64,000 nt of DNA, taken from the NCBI GenBank assembly GCA_014621425.1, contig JAANBB010000200.1:1-64000 (forward strand). The letters are read 5' to 3'. Of the stretch, positions 44,593 through 54,872 are shown one piece after another (position 1 is the first letter of the stretch; each line of letters begins with the position of its first letter). The translations under genes were made by a program, and so were the position numbers. The notes below the pieces were generated by a model. That model was not told the origin of the DNA and ran no database searches. It saw only the letters and a program-made list of their open reading frames with translations. The DNA is from Cylindrodendrum hubeiense (Eukaryota > Ascomycota > Sordariomycetes > Hypocreales > Nectriaceae).

Positions 44593-45975
44593 ATGGGCAT
44601 CAACAGCCCCCTCCCGTCGTCTATGGCGTGTAAGTCCTGCCCCTCAATCCCCATCCCCAAACCCATCCTCAAACCCCTCTCCCATCCCGCGTCCAGCCTC
44701 GCCGAAACGCCCGCTGACACCATGTCTTCTTCTTGACCGCAGCGGAATGCAAAAAGTGCGGCAAGATCCTCACATCCTTCATCAGCCCGCGCCAGACCTT
44801 CGGCCCCGAAAAGGTCATCCCCCCCGCCATCCTCGCCAACGCCAAGGGCCTCGCCATCATCACTGTCCTCAAGGCCGGCTTCCTCGGATCCGGTCGTTTC
44901 GGTAGCGGTCTCGTCGTCGCACGCCTGCCCGACGGCAGCTGGAGCGCCCCCAGCGCCATCGCTACTGCTGGCGCCGGCTTCGGTGGTCAGATCGGCTTCG
45001 AGCTTACCGACTTCGTCTTCATTCTCAACGACGCCAACGCCGTCAAGACATTTGCGCAGGCCGGTTCCTTGACCCTTGGTGGTAATGTGTCCCTGGCTGC
45101 CGGCCCCGTCGGTCGCAACGCCGAGGCCGCTGGTGCTGCCTCCCTCAGAAGCGTAGCAGGAATCTTCAGCTACTCCAAGACTAAGGGCTTGTTCGCTGGT
45201 GTCTCCCTTGAGGGTTCTGCCATCATCGAGCGTCGCGATGCCAACGAGAAGATGTATGGAACGCGCTACACCGCGCAGCAGCTTCTGACGGGCTCCGTTC
45301 GACCCCCGCCCCAGGCTGCCGCTCTGATGAACATCCTGAACGAGAGGGCCTTCAGCGGCATGCGAAACGTCGGTTCGACCGACGACGCCTCAATGTACAA
45401 CGAGACCCCCGTCTACGATGAGAGACATGACGACGTCGTATGGAACGGTCGACGAGGCTCTGCTTTTGGCGAAGGTGTGTCGCGTGATCGCACAGGCGAC
45501 AGCGACAGCTTTGGCGCTCCCAAGCGCTCGACGACATGGCAAGATGACGTATACGACCGACAGGGCGGCTTCGGGGCGACTCCTTCAAGGTCGAATACTT
45601 TCGCAGGGGGCCACAACGATGAGTACGTATACAAGGACACACCCAGCCCAGCCTTTGGCGCAGAGAAGAAGGCAGGTCCTGGGCGACCGGCGGCCCCCAA
45701 GCCTAACTTCGCCGCCAAGCAAGCGCTGCTTAAGAAGAACGAGGCTGTCGCCGTATACAACTTCGACGCGGACCAAGCTGGTGATCTTGGGTTCAAAAAG
45801 GGCGAGGTCATCACCGTCCTCAAGCGCACTGACAGTGAGAACGATTGGTGGTATGTATTTCTGGCTTCCAAGCCACCGGCTAATGGTAGTCACAGCTAAC
45901 ACTCCCTATAGGACTGGGCAGATAGGCTCGAGGCAGGGCATTTTCCCTAGCAACTACGTCAAAATGAAGGAGTAA
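44593..45975 (+). CDS. YSC84: YSC84/SH3YL1-type lipid-binding SH3 protein
   Basis: Three exons, 44593-44629, 44743-45850, 45912-45975; product 402 aa. The N-terminus MGINSPLPSSMASECKKCGKILTSF leads the SYLF (DUF500) phosphoinositide-binding domain (about 1-215; IPPAILANAKGLAIITVLKAG, SGLVVARLPDGSWSAPSA, GGQIGFELTDFVFILN, SYSKTKGLFAGVSLEGS). A Ser/Gly/Tyr-rich linker follows, then a C-terminal SH3 domain (about 345-402) with ALYDF-like AVYNFDADQAGDLGF, KGEVITVLKRTDSENDWW and GIFPSNYV. By family knowledge it binds membranes, actin and Las17/WASP at endocytic sites. The last intron (45851-45911) splits the SH3 Trp codon. Its retention would truncate SH3 after DWWYVF and 13 more residues. ATG 44593 is family-typical. 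Confidence 0.94.
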
Positions 45976-46878
45976 GGGTTTGTATCCAATCACTTCAAAC
46001 TCGAATCACCACCTCGGAAAACTGTCTCAATGGACAAACAATAACCAAGGAACCGACGACATGACACCCGATCTGCGACCGCCAAGACCACCTCGCTCTT
46101 GGTCGCGATCCATGACTTCTATTTCTAACACCACTCTTACCAAACCAGATGCACTAGGCGCGCGGAAATTCAGGAGGAGGAACTCGACTGGGAAGAGAAA
46201 TCAACCCACGGCTGTTTAGAGATATACACCCTTGGACAACCGGGTTTCCTCCGGAATTGGCTGGGCTCTTCATACCCTGTACATCTCGTCCTTTTCTGCG
46301 GTCCTTTTTGTAACCCTCGCGCGGTACTGGGATTGGTCTTTTGCCACGACTGCATTTTCTGCGTTCTTGTGATACTCCCGGTGGTTGGAGGGAACTTTAC
46401 CTAAGAGTAAGGTAGGCTTCTCATCAGCCCCTCTTTTTTTTCGTTTTCATCTGGCTTCATTCATCAATCATCGCCTCGCTGCTGGGCATGCAAAAATTTG
46501 AACGAGCTTTGTTGAGTGGGGTTTTGATGGGTTGATGTGTTGTATGAAGACGGATTAGTTGTTACCATGTTAGGAGATGAAATGAAGACGAGGACATACC
46601 GTGTCCGTGATGAAAACAAACTGTTGTCCGGCTGCGCCAGAGAGGGTTTGGACAGCGACTTCGAAAGTATCACATGCAAATGACCAAAGTGATTCACAAG
46701 CATTAACTAAACTTTTGTCTATACCATGATCCGCAACTTATGTTCCAACCCTTTTTGTACACATGAGAATGAGTGCCTTATTGGCTACGAGCTAGGTCCA
46801 CAACGCTCTATACTTCACATCCCGCTAGCCAGCCTTTCATTTCCTATTACATCGAATATTTCAGACAATGAGGAGTCA
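45976..46878. other. 3' intergenic between YSC84 and an orphan ORF
   Basis: About 0.9 kb between convergent coding regions, AT-richer than the genes, with poly-T near 46433-46441. No gene is supported. Confidence 0.55.
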
Positions 46879-47349
46879 TCAGATACCAACCGAAGCCACC
46901 CAGGTCTCAACTTGGTCCTTTTTTATGGCCAGGATCTTCGCCTCGGGGCGTCTGACCAGGTGCCAAACAGCCTCGCGTGCTTCCTCCTTGACCTTGACGA
47001 TTTTGAAACTCTTTGCCAACTCTCGCCCTCGTCCATTGCCTCGCGCCAAGTCCGCCATGAGTTTGCACAACTTGCCACGAATCCCTCGGCGGTGTTTAGT
47101 GGGAACGGCAATATGGATCTTGCGGTTGGCATTTGAAGAACGGGGTTCCTGAATGCTCCAGATGACGATGTCGTTGTTTTTGGCTTCACCCCACTCAAGG
47201 ATGTGTCGCGGGAGGTTTGGGCCCTGATCCGTCACAAGACGAAACAGGCTCACGTCTGGCTTGTTGACGGGGGTTTCGACGTTTCTAAGATCGAAGCCCT
47301 CGAAGAGGTTGAGGATGCCGTCGCGGCTGCAATACCAGTTTGTGGCCAT
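46879..47349 (-). CDS. Unrecognised protein (orphan ORF 4), 5' end uncertain
   Basis: From ATG 47349 the frame encodes 156 aa (MATNWYCSRDGILNLFEG...). It is mixed alpha/beta in look, with FRLVTDQGPNLPRHILEWGE, NDIVIWSIQEPRSSN and basic helices KHRRGIRGKLCKLMADLARG, and ends VETWVASVGI. The same frame is open upstream to an in-frame TAG at about 47526, adding about 58 plausible residues, so an upstream exon spliced near 47524 (CTTTGTAG acceptor-like) is possible; I could not fix it. There is no recognisable domain. It lies between the YSC84 3' flank and the REC114-like gene, same strand as the latter, 521 bp away. Confidence 0.4.
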   Translation of the reverse strand: MATNWYCSRDGILNLFEGFDLRNVETPVNKPDVSLFRLVTDQGPNLPRHILEWGEAKNNDIVIWSIQEPRSSNANRKIHIAVPTKHRRGIRGKLCKLMADLARGNGRGRELAKSFKIVKVKEEAREAVWHLVRRPEAKILAIKKDQVETWVASVGI

Positions 47350-47870
47350 CTTGATGCTTGCGTCAGAGGAGGCTTTTATTGCGCAAGGATTTTTGAAGTC
47401 GGCGTCAACAGTGAAACAGGATTTGAATAGAGATTCAAGTGCAATGTTATTGGATGTACTTGGAGTTGAAGAATATCTCGAGAAAGTATGCGGAACGAAA
47501 GAAGTATGATCTTGAGAATAAGGCGATGGCTACAAAGAGCAGCTGGCGAGGTGGCTGTTAGATGTCAGTTAACAAAGCTGAAGGGAGCAGGAAAATGCAA
47601 GATTTTCTCATACCTAACATGCAAAATGCAAGAGCAAGTGCAAACCCAACTTGAGGAGGAAGTTGCCATCTTCTGCTCAGGTGCACAGCACCTGGAGACC
47701 TTGAGGCCAGACAGTAGAAGGCGTCAGGGCTCTTTGCCAATTCCAATAGAGCATTCTCCATCATTTATCTAGGAATGAGAACCCATGGAAGAACAGCGTG
47801 GTGGATTAACAAAGTTGACTGGCATACTTCCCGAACTCAGACCTGCGAGACTTTATCCTAGCATCGCCCA
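47350..47870. other. Intergenic, or upstream exon(s) of orphan ORF 4
   Basis: 521 bp. An ORF at 47558-47764 on the minus strand (MMENALLELAKSPDAFYCLA...) could be a 5' exon of orphan ORF 4, but no splice pair joins the frames convincingly. Otherwise it is the promoter region and the 3' flank of the REC114-like gene. Confidence 0.35.
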
Positions 47871-49690
47871 TTAGTTTGCCGTCATCTCTTCCAGCTTCGT
47901 GAGCCAAAATTCTTTGCGTGAGGTCATGATACGGTCCATGTAGAACCTTGCAGAACTCGCTTTATCAATCCCTCTTGCTACATCCGCTTCATACTGCTCA
48001 AAAAGCGTTGACGTTAGTTTGTCTAGGTGCTTTAGCGTCTCAGGGTCAGCGACCAACACTGTTACTTCCGAATCTGGTTGTTGTAGAAGTGGCCTGTGAG
48101 GCACAGGTGGGCCTCTCGGGGAATATTCTGCGCCAGCTACTTCCGTAGTCGAACTTAGTTGGTGTTCTTCGTCTGCCTTGGAATTTGGGAGTATTATATT
48201 AGGGGCGAGTAATGTAGTAGATATCGGGGCTTCCCCAGAAGAACTGTATTCATCGAAAACTGCACTGGCACGCTTCGTTCCTCTGAACTTAGGGTTTGGT
48301 TTCGGAGATGACCGTACAACAGCGGGACCTTTCTTTCGTAGCGTTGTTGAAGTCGGTGGGGCTGTTGTCCTTGGTGATGATGCCTTCTTCGATGTTGCCG
48401 TCGTCCTTGAGAAGGATTTCGTCTTCGGTGGCGATGTAGTTTTTGGTGATGAGGTCGGCTTCGGTGGTGATGCCATCTTTGGTGATGATATCGGGTTTAT
48501 TGACTCTGAACCTGTTGAACAAGAGCCAAAAGGAAGCGTTCGAGGCATTGGCATGAGATCCCGAAAGTTCGGGTCCGAGACTCCGGTCCAATGTTCCGGA
48601 CTGGCATCGACAATAGGGGATTGAGGGAAAGAAGACATAAGGGGCGCTCTATTTTCCATTAAGTCCACCCCATTCGCCTGGGGAACGTCTTGGTAGTGGT
48701 CACCCTTGATATTGGAGCTTCCAAGAACGCTGGCAGAAAGGGTTGGTACATTGGACAGGATATAAGTATCATCCATATGCAGACTAGATCCGATGCTCGA
48801 GCTTGGGCTTTGTCCTGTCGTTTCTTCCGGAGGAAATGACTGTCTGAGCGGCGAACTAACTCGGGGCATGTGAACTTGACTATTGCTCCGGCTAAGGAAG
48901 ATGTTGTAAGGGTTGAGTTGCTGTCCTATCGCCTCTGACTTTAAAGGGGAGTAGGGCGATGCTGAAGCGTAAGTCGGAAGAGAATTTATTCTTTGAGGGT
49001 ATTGGAACTGGGGGGCTGCTGTCGGCTGTCCCCATGTTGACCCAGAGCCTTCCGGTGGAAGTGGCGAATTTAGCATCGAAGTAAATGGAGTGTCCGACTG
49101 GTGGTCGAGGCCGTAAGGGACGTTGGAGGGGAACGATTGTGGGAGAGGCGTGATTGAGGAGAGGCGTGGGCCGAAGTTTGAGGCAGTTTGGAGGTTAAGA
49201 GAAGTGGTGGGCAATGCCGTTACAATAGATGTTGTAGGGGCGCGGGTCATTGGTTCGTTAATGTGAAGATTGGACTTCTCAAGCATGTAAACGGCCAGGT
49301 TGAAATCTCTTTTTTCTTCAAATTGGGCGACAATGGCCGAATTTTCGCCTGGTATCTTGATACATAGTTGGTTTCGCTGTTTCTCGACGCTGACAATGTC
49401 GGTAGATCCGAGAGGACTCTTGAGGAGATCGTGGAGCCGGACTGAAACCTTCCCAGTGTTAGAAAGCAGGCCCGACTCCTAAACTTAAGTGCGCATACCA
49501 TTCGTTGTTGTCCGTTGAAGATCAAGAGGATTAAAGTCCCGGCCTTGGACTCAACAGGTCGCTCGCCCTCCAGAGTCAAGGTGAAAACATTTCTTGGCCG
49601 ACAGGTGTGGTAAACCCTAGACGAAGCCCCTTCGCGGATCTCCAATCGCTGCAGTGGACACCCGGAAACTGGTGTTGGTGGCCCAGGCAT
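47871..49690 (-). CDS. Candidate meiotic recombination protein REC114-like
   Basis: Two exons, 49690-49499 and 49448-47871, with a 50-nt intron (GTATGC donor, TCTAACAC branch, GGGAAG acceptor); the join reads NGQQRMVSVRLHD. Product 589 aa. The N-terminal about 130 residues look like a small beta-rich PH-like domain (FTLTLEGERPVESKAG, TLILLIFNGQQ, NQLCIKIPGENSAIVAQFEE, DFNLAVYMLEK). A long Ser/Pro/Thr-rich linker with SPK(T/P) repeats follows. The C-terminus (about 525-589) is a conserved-looking helix bundle (DPETLKHLDKLTSTLFEQYEADVARGID through RKEFWLTKLEEMTAN). PH-like N-terminus, disordered middle and short helical C-terminus match Rec114, which with Mei4 and Mer2 activates Spo11 breaks. 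This is fold-level inference, not sequence identity. Confidence 0.62.
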
Positions 49691-50373
49691 CCTGACTTAT
49701 GAGAAGCGTCTCAAGAAAAGTTTAAGGCGGATATTGTTGGACGAACAGAATTGAGACATCGCGCTGGGGATTCTGGAGGCGAGAATATCCATCTATGTGT
49801 AAGCAGCCTCAGGCGTCTACGGTGTTTCCTGTCACTACTACGGCTACCTCGCACCTTCCTGAACACATGGGAAACTCAATAAGAGTCTGGGGTAGGTGAG
49901 CTAGATCGTACCTGAAAGGGACGTTGCAGAGGGAATCAACCCGATTGGCTATCAGGCAGCAGCGCCGACAAAATCACGTGCAGATAAGCCGGCCGCGCAT
50001 CCTTGCGATTTTCGAGGCGGCGCGCGCAGCTCCAACCACCAGAGACCCCAGCCAGCCACTGGACTAGGTGGAACTTCGACAAAACCTCAAGCGCAGAACC
50101 ACATCACCGCAAGCTCTGGACTTCTACTACCAGGAGTTTCCTTTGGTCTGTTGAAATCCGACCAGGGCGCTCCTGTTCGCCCGATCGACCGCGCCGACTC
50201 TGGCAGCCTCGACGCGACTTGGCACATCGACCAACAACTCGACACTCGACGACGACGACTACACAAACGGCCCCCATCGCAATTACGACTGCACATCCTC
50301 CCGGGCCTCTGATAGCCTCGCCTGATCCTGCGCAAACACTCTCGATCCGCGATCGATCGCATTGGCCGGCAAC
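49691..50373. promoter_or_regulatory. Divergent promoter of the REC114-like gene and RSC9
   Basis: 683 bp between divergent ATGs. From about 49870 to the RSC9 ATG at 50374 the plus strand has no ATG, consistent with a long leader. A CACGTG palindrome lies at 49975-49980. Confidence 0.55.
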
Positions 50374-53309
50374 ATGGCCCCCGTACGGCAGGATATCCCG
50401 GTGCACGCCATCGAGCGCACCGCCGAGTATGAAGACTTCATGTCGCGACTGCGCGAGTACCACACCAAGCGCGGCACCACGCTCGACCCGGAGCCGAAGG
50501 TTGGCGCGACACATCTCGATCTCCTCAAGGTCTTTAACCATATCGTTGCCAATGGCGGTTACGACAAGGTCTCAGAGGAGAAGCTGGCCTGGCGGCGCAT
50601 GGCCGCTGAGCTTGGCATCTTCTCTAACAACGAAGCCTCAACCGCCTTCTCCCTGAAGGAGAAGTTCTACAAGAACCTTGCCGCCTTTGAGATAAGCACC
50701 GTCCATGGGAAGGAACCACCGCCCAAAGACATCCTCGAGGATGTCACCGCCAAGGGCGCTAGTCTCCTGTCCCGTACGCGTGAGAACTTCCGGGGCAAGC
50801 GTGAGAGCAACATCGGTGCAACAGACTCAGCCGCCTCTGGAGATGATGGAACGCCCGCTCGTGAACGACCAGTCCCTGATGCTGCTGCTAGCGCCCGCGC
50901 ATCTCGCGGCTTGCGTGAGGCACCACCTCAGAGAGTCATCTTCCAGCCCGATACTGGTCCATCTCGAACCACGAGGCATTCGTCAGCACATCATGCTAGC
51001 CATCAGAACTCTCCCGCCACAAACCAACCCCATACCCCGTCGCATCAGCCGGGCATGCCTCCTATGCCCCAACAACAAAGCCACCAAGGAAGCCGGGGCC
51101 CTTCGATCCTACACCATCCTCCTAACCCCGAGAACACCTCCAACCTGGTCACCTCGTACCAGCCACGATATCTTAAACCCCTGCAGCTTCGTGCTGTAGC
51201 CACTCCCAGCAATGCTCCCAATGAGTTCCAAAGACCCCGCCAAAATCAACGTGTTGTGGACCCTCGCCAGCCGTTGCAGCCTGGGAGTAAGTCTTGTATG
51301 CCCCGTGTTGCACAGATGGCAATAACTGACATGTTGCAGCTGGTTTTGATGGCCCTAACATCTACATGCGTTGCCTCAATGCGTTGCGGTCCAACATCCC
51401 TGCAGAGCAGGCATTTGCTCTCAACCATTTGGTCAAGATTTCTTACGAAAGAGGCGACAAGTACAAGTTCGACTCTTTCCCTGGTCTTGCAGAAGGCTTG
51501 GTAGAAAAGGCACTACAAGTCGGTAGTCTCTTCTACCATGTCAACTGGGTTGTTTCTTGGGATCCTAGCATCGACTCTAGTGATATTGAGACGCTTGATG
51601 GTAATAATGGCACCCAGGACATCCTGGAACGGATCCAAAACCTCATTGAGAAGGACATGCCAGATGTCCTCCAGACTGAGGCATATGCTGATGAGTTGGT
51701 TTTGGTCACCGAAGCTGTTCTGACGGTGCGGAACATGGTCACTCTCCCGGAGAATGCTCATAACATGTCCGATTTCTACCCCCTGAAGGACCTCATCTGC
51801 ATTGTTCTGCACCTGCCGCAAAAAGACTCCCTCATCGAACTTAAGCATTTGACGCTGGATATCGCAGAGCAGCTGACTCCATTTATGGCACTGGAATCGG
51901 ATGACCCTCTCTACAAGACCCTGCTTGCGCAAATGACATCTGAAGACCGTGGAACGATCCTAACGGCTCTTCGCGCTCTTGGTCGGATTTCGATGAATCT
52001 CGAAGCTACTAATAAGCTGGGCAACGTCCCTGGATTGGTTCTGGAGCGAATCGCCAGCTGGCTCCTTCTGAATGACGATGAACTCATCGACGCGTGCCTC
52101 GACTTCCTCTACCAGTACACTGCGGTCGTACCCAACGTGGACAACCTGATCCGCTCCCTCACACCGGAGAACCTCGTCGACCACCTCACCCGCCTGCTTG
52201 CCCATGGGGCTCGCAAGGTCCAACGCGAGTTCACACTGACCCCTGAGCAAAAGCTGCCTGCCCGTGATGAGATCGCGCCAATGCCCGAGGACCTTCTTCA
52301 GGAAATGCTCAAGCTTGAGGAGCCCGAGCGCGTACATCACTGGGTCCGCAGTTTCTTCGAGGAAGACCACGACTCCTTCGTGACGCAGCTGGCCGCATGG
52401 CAGGCTTACCAGAACGCCTTTGTTGGACCGCTCAAGGCTATTGGCCAGCCACTTATCACGCCTGCGGACTTCATTCGGAACAGCACATCCGTTTATAAGG
52501 ACTCGAACGCGCAGGTTCTTAGGGAACCCGGCGATCCTCAGCAGAAGTTCATCATTCACGGCATCCGCGCCCGCCCACGACCGCTCAGCATTGATGGTAA
52601 GGAATACGGCCGATGTCTTTGGGCGTCTAACCCCACCAACAAGAATGAGAAGTGTGGTCACTTTTACCTCAAGGCGAAGCAAATGTGGAGCCACATCCTC
52701 ACGACTCACTTGGAAGAGAAGAAGAACGACGACGACCAGTATGATAACGCCGAGAAGGAGTTCGTCTGCACCTGGGGCGAATGCTCTCGATTCGCTGTGC
52801 CCACTAAGATGCACCTCCAGGACTTTGCGCGCCATATTAACACGCATGTCTCGGCGATGTTGCCAACCTCGGAAGCACAGGCTCGGAAACCAGACCGTCC
52901 CTGGATTATCCCCGCAAAGACCATGGCGGTGACTTATGAAGAGACCATGACGGTGCGGGACGAGCGGAATCCTAACGCCCCCCCGCAGGCTGCCGGCATC
53001 CCGTTGAGTGCTGCGCTTGTGCTGCGTAACATTGCCCGCAACGTCGTGAAGACGGAGGCTGAGGACGAGCTAGTCAAAGTCCAAGAGAATGGTGGAGAAT
53101 CCGGTGGGTGGAATGAGACCCTCTTCCGGCCGATCCTGCCTCGCCTCTTTGAGATTCTGGCAGAGAACCGAGCCTTGGTAAGTCACTTTTACTTTCTCTC
53201 CCATAGAGCCAATTACATGGTACGTCAGCGCTAACAAATCTCGCAGAGCCCCTACATTGCGTCACTACTGGATCTGATCCGAATCGACAACGACGGCCAG
53301 GGCCGTTGA
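50374..53309 (+). CDS. RSC9: RSC chromatin-remodelling complex subunit RSC9-like (ARID protein)
   Basis: Three exons, 50374-51286, 51340-53177, 53247-53309; introns 53 and 69 nt, joins PGTGFDGP and ALSPYIAS; product 937 aa. An ARID DNA-binding domain occupies about residues 15-115 (YEDFMSRLREYHTKRGT, THLDLLKVFNHIVANGGYDKV, WRRMAAELGI, FYKNLAAFE). A disordered Gln/Pro/His-rich region (about 150-305) is followed by an armadillo-like helical repeat region (about 310-640). A Cys/His cluster lies at about 740-830 (EKCGHFYLKAKQMWSHILTTH, CTWGECSRF...HINTH), probably zinc binding. Rsc9/BAF200-type proteins help target the remodeller to genes. The last exon of 21 codons (SPYIASLLDLIRIDNDGQGR) carries the conserved end. 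ATG 50374 follows an ATG-free leader. Confidence 0.93.
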
Positions 53310-54432
53310 GTTGCCGTGTGGGGCCGAGATTCATAGGCGAGTGGCGAGCGTGTGGGTCGGACCCTGGCCGATGGTGTCCAGACCCACGACGCCTAGACCA
53401 GTCTTAATGGCCTGGTGGCCAGATTGAACCATCCTCGCGGGATAGATCTCATAGCAAAAGCCTGGACCAACAGGTCGGCCGGGGCAAGGGAATCTGACAG
53501 AGATCGCAGCCGACCTGCAAGACGATGTTGGGGTGCAGGACTGAGATGAGGAGCAGAATCGATCTGATGAGGGGGGGATGCTACGAGAAGGAGGGGTTTG
53601 AGTGCGTTGCGTGCGGACGAGAGGAAGGCCAGGGGGATGAGCGTGGCTTTTGCATTGCTCAATTGATTGTATCTGGATTGGCTTGTGTAATAATACCCTG
53701 CCCGCCGGCGTTTGGAACGGGGGCTGGCTGGTTGGTGTTGGATGAGGGCGAGAAGTATGGGTCGACAGGCTAGGGACCGTTTGGCATGGCCGTATCGCGT
53801 CTCGGACGCGCTCCTCGAGGGATAGATAGTCGTATATTGGCGAATGGGTATATGAGCATTTCTCCTTGCAACGCGTCTCTCCGACCACCTCCCATCGGGC
53901 TGGGACGATCTGACATTTGACATCCACCATCCAGCATCTTGACATGCACATGAGCTTCCCCCCGACTCACCGGGCCGGACTGCACCCGCCCTTGGCAGCA
54001 GCTGCACGGCACATCTGCACGGCGCCGGGCCGGTCCCCAGTTTCCCAGGGCCCCGGTCGCGAGATGCCCCGGGGACGGGGCAGCAGTGCGCTCGTCCGAA
54101 CGGCGAGCGCCGTCACGCGCGGCGCCTCATAAAAGTCGTGGCTTATCGAGCTTCGGCGGCTCTTTCTCGTGGGAGCATGGTAGTCGGAACATGTCGATGG
54201 CATGTCGCGGCGGGATCCCACTTATACCCCGGACTTGTGGTCGGCGTATGGCCCGTGCACGGGCGGATAGGCGCGGCACTCCCCATGCGCATTCAAGGTG
54301 CATGCGCCTGCGACGGCGCCTCGGCCACGGTCCACGATGGCTGCGAGGGCTTCTGCAGATATTCTGGAACCAGGGCAGGGAGCGTGGTAGCTCCCCACCA
54401 CCAGGGCCACCCTAGGGCGACATCAGACTCAT

Positions 54433-54568
54433 CAGGGCACCACCAGGGAGGCTCCAGGGCACCACCAGGGAAGCTCCAGGGCACCACACAGTCCACCGGT
54501 CCACCGCACAATCCACCAGTCCACCACCACACAGTCCACCAGTCCACCACAGTCCACCAGTCCACCAC
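54433..54568. repeat. Compound minisatellite (about 22-bp units then CAGTCCAC units)
   Basis: Two near-identical about 22-bp units built on GCACCACCAGGGAGGCTCCAG, followed by about eight imperfect 8-10-bp units on CAGTCCACCA. The array produces the Thr/Pro/His-rich and Trp/Val/Asp-rich false ORFs on either strand. Confidence 0.75.
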
Positions 54569-54836
54569 ACGCACGCCGGCACCCAACCTCGTGGCCGGGA
54601 CCCCTCAGCCAGAGCTGGGCCATCTGCGGGACTCCTACGCCGTCCCCTCGCCCCATCCCGTCTTCCCATCCATCTGTTGCACGCCGGCATATGCAGATCG
54701 GGTGCGTCAGGCGCCTCGGCCCATCTTGATTCAGACCTGCCAGGCCAACCAGGTCTCCTTGCCAGGCCTTCCCCAAACCTAACTAGATATGCTTAGGCCA
54801 TCATCGTCCAGGCATGGACCATCGAAACGGCGCGCT

Positions 54837-54872
54837 GGGACCGACACTGGGACCGACACTGGGACCGACACT
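54837..54872. repeat. 12-bp tandem repeat, three perfect copies
   Basis: Three identical copies of GGGACCGACACT. No coding or regulatory context is recognised. Confidence 0.85.

Noticed and set aside
54138..54782. 214-codon plus-strand ORF
   Set aside because: About a third of it is translation of the CAGTCCACCA minisatellite; opposing frames are also open.
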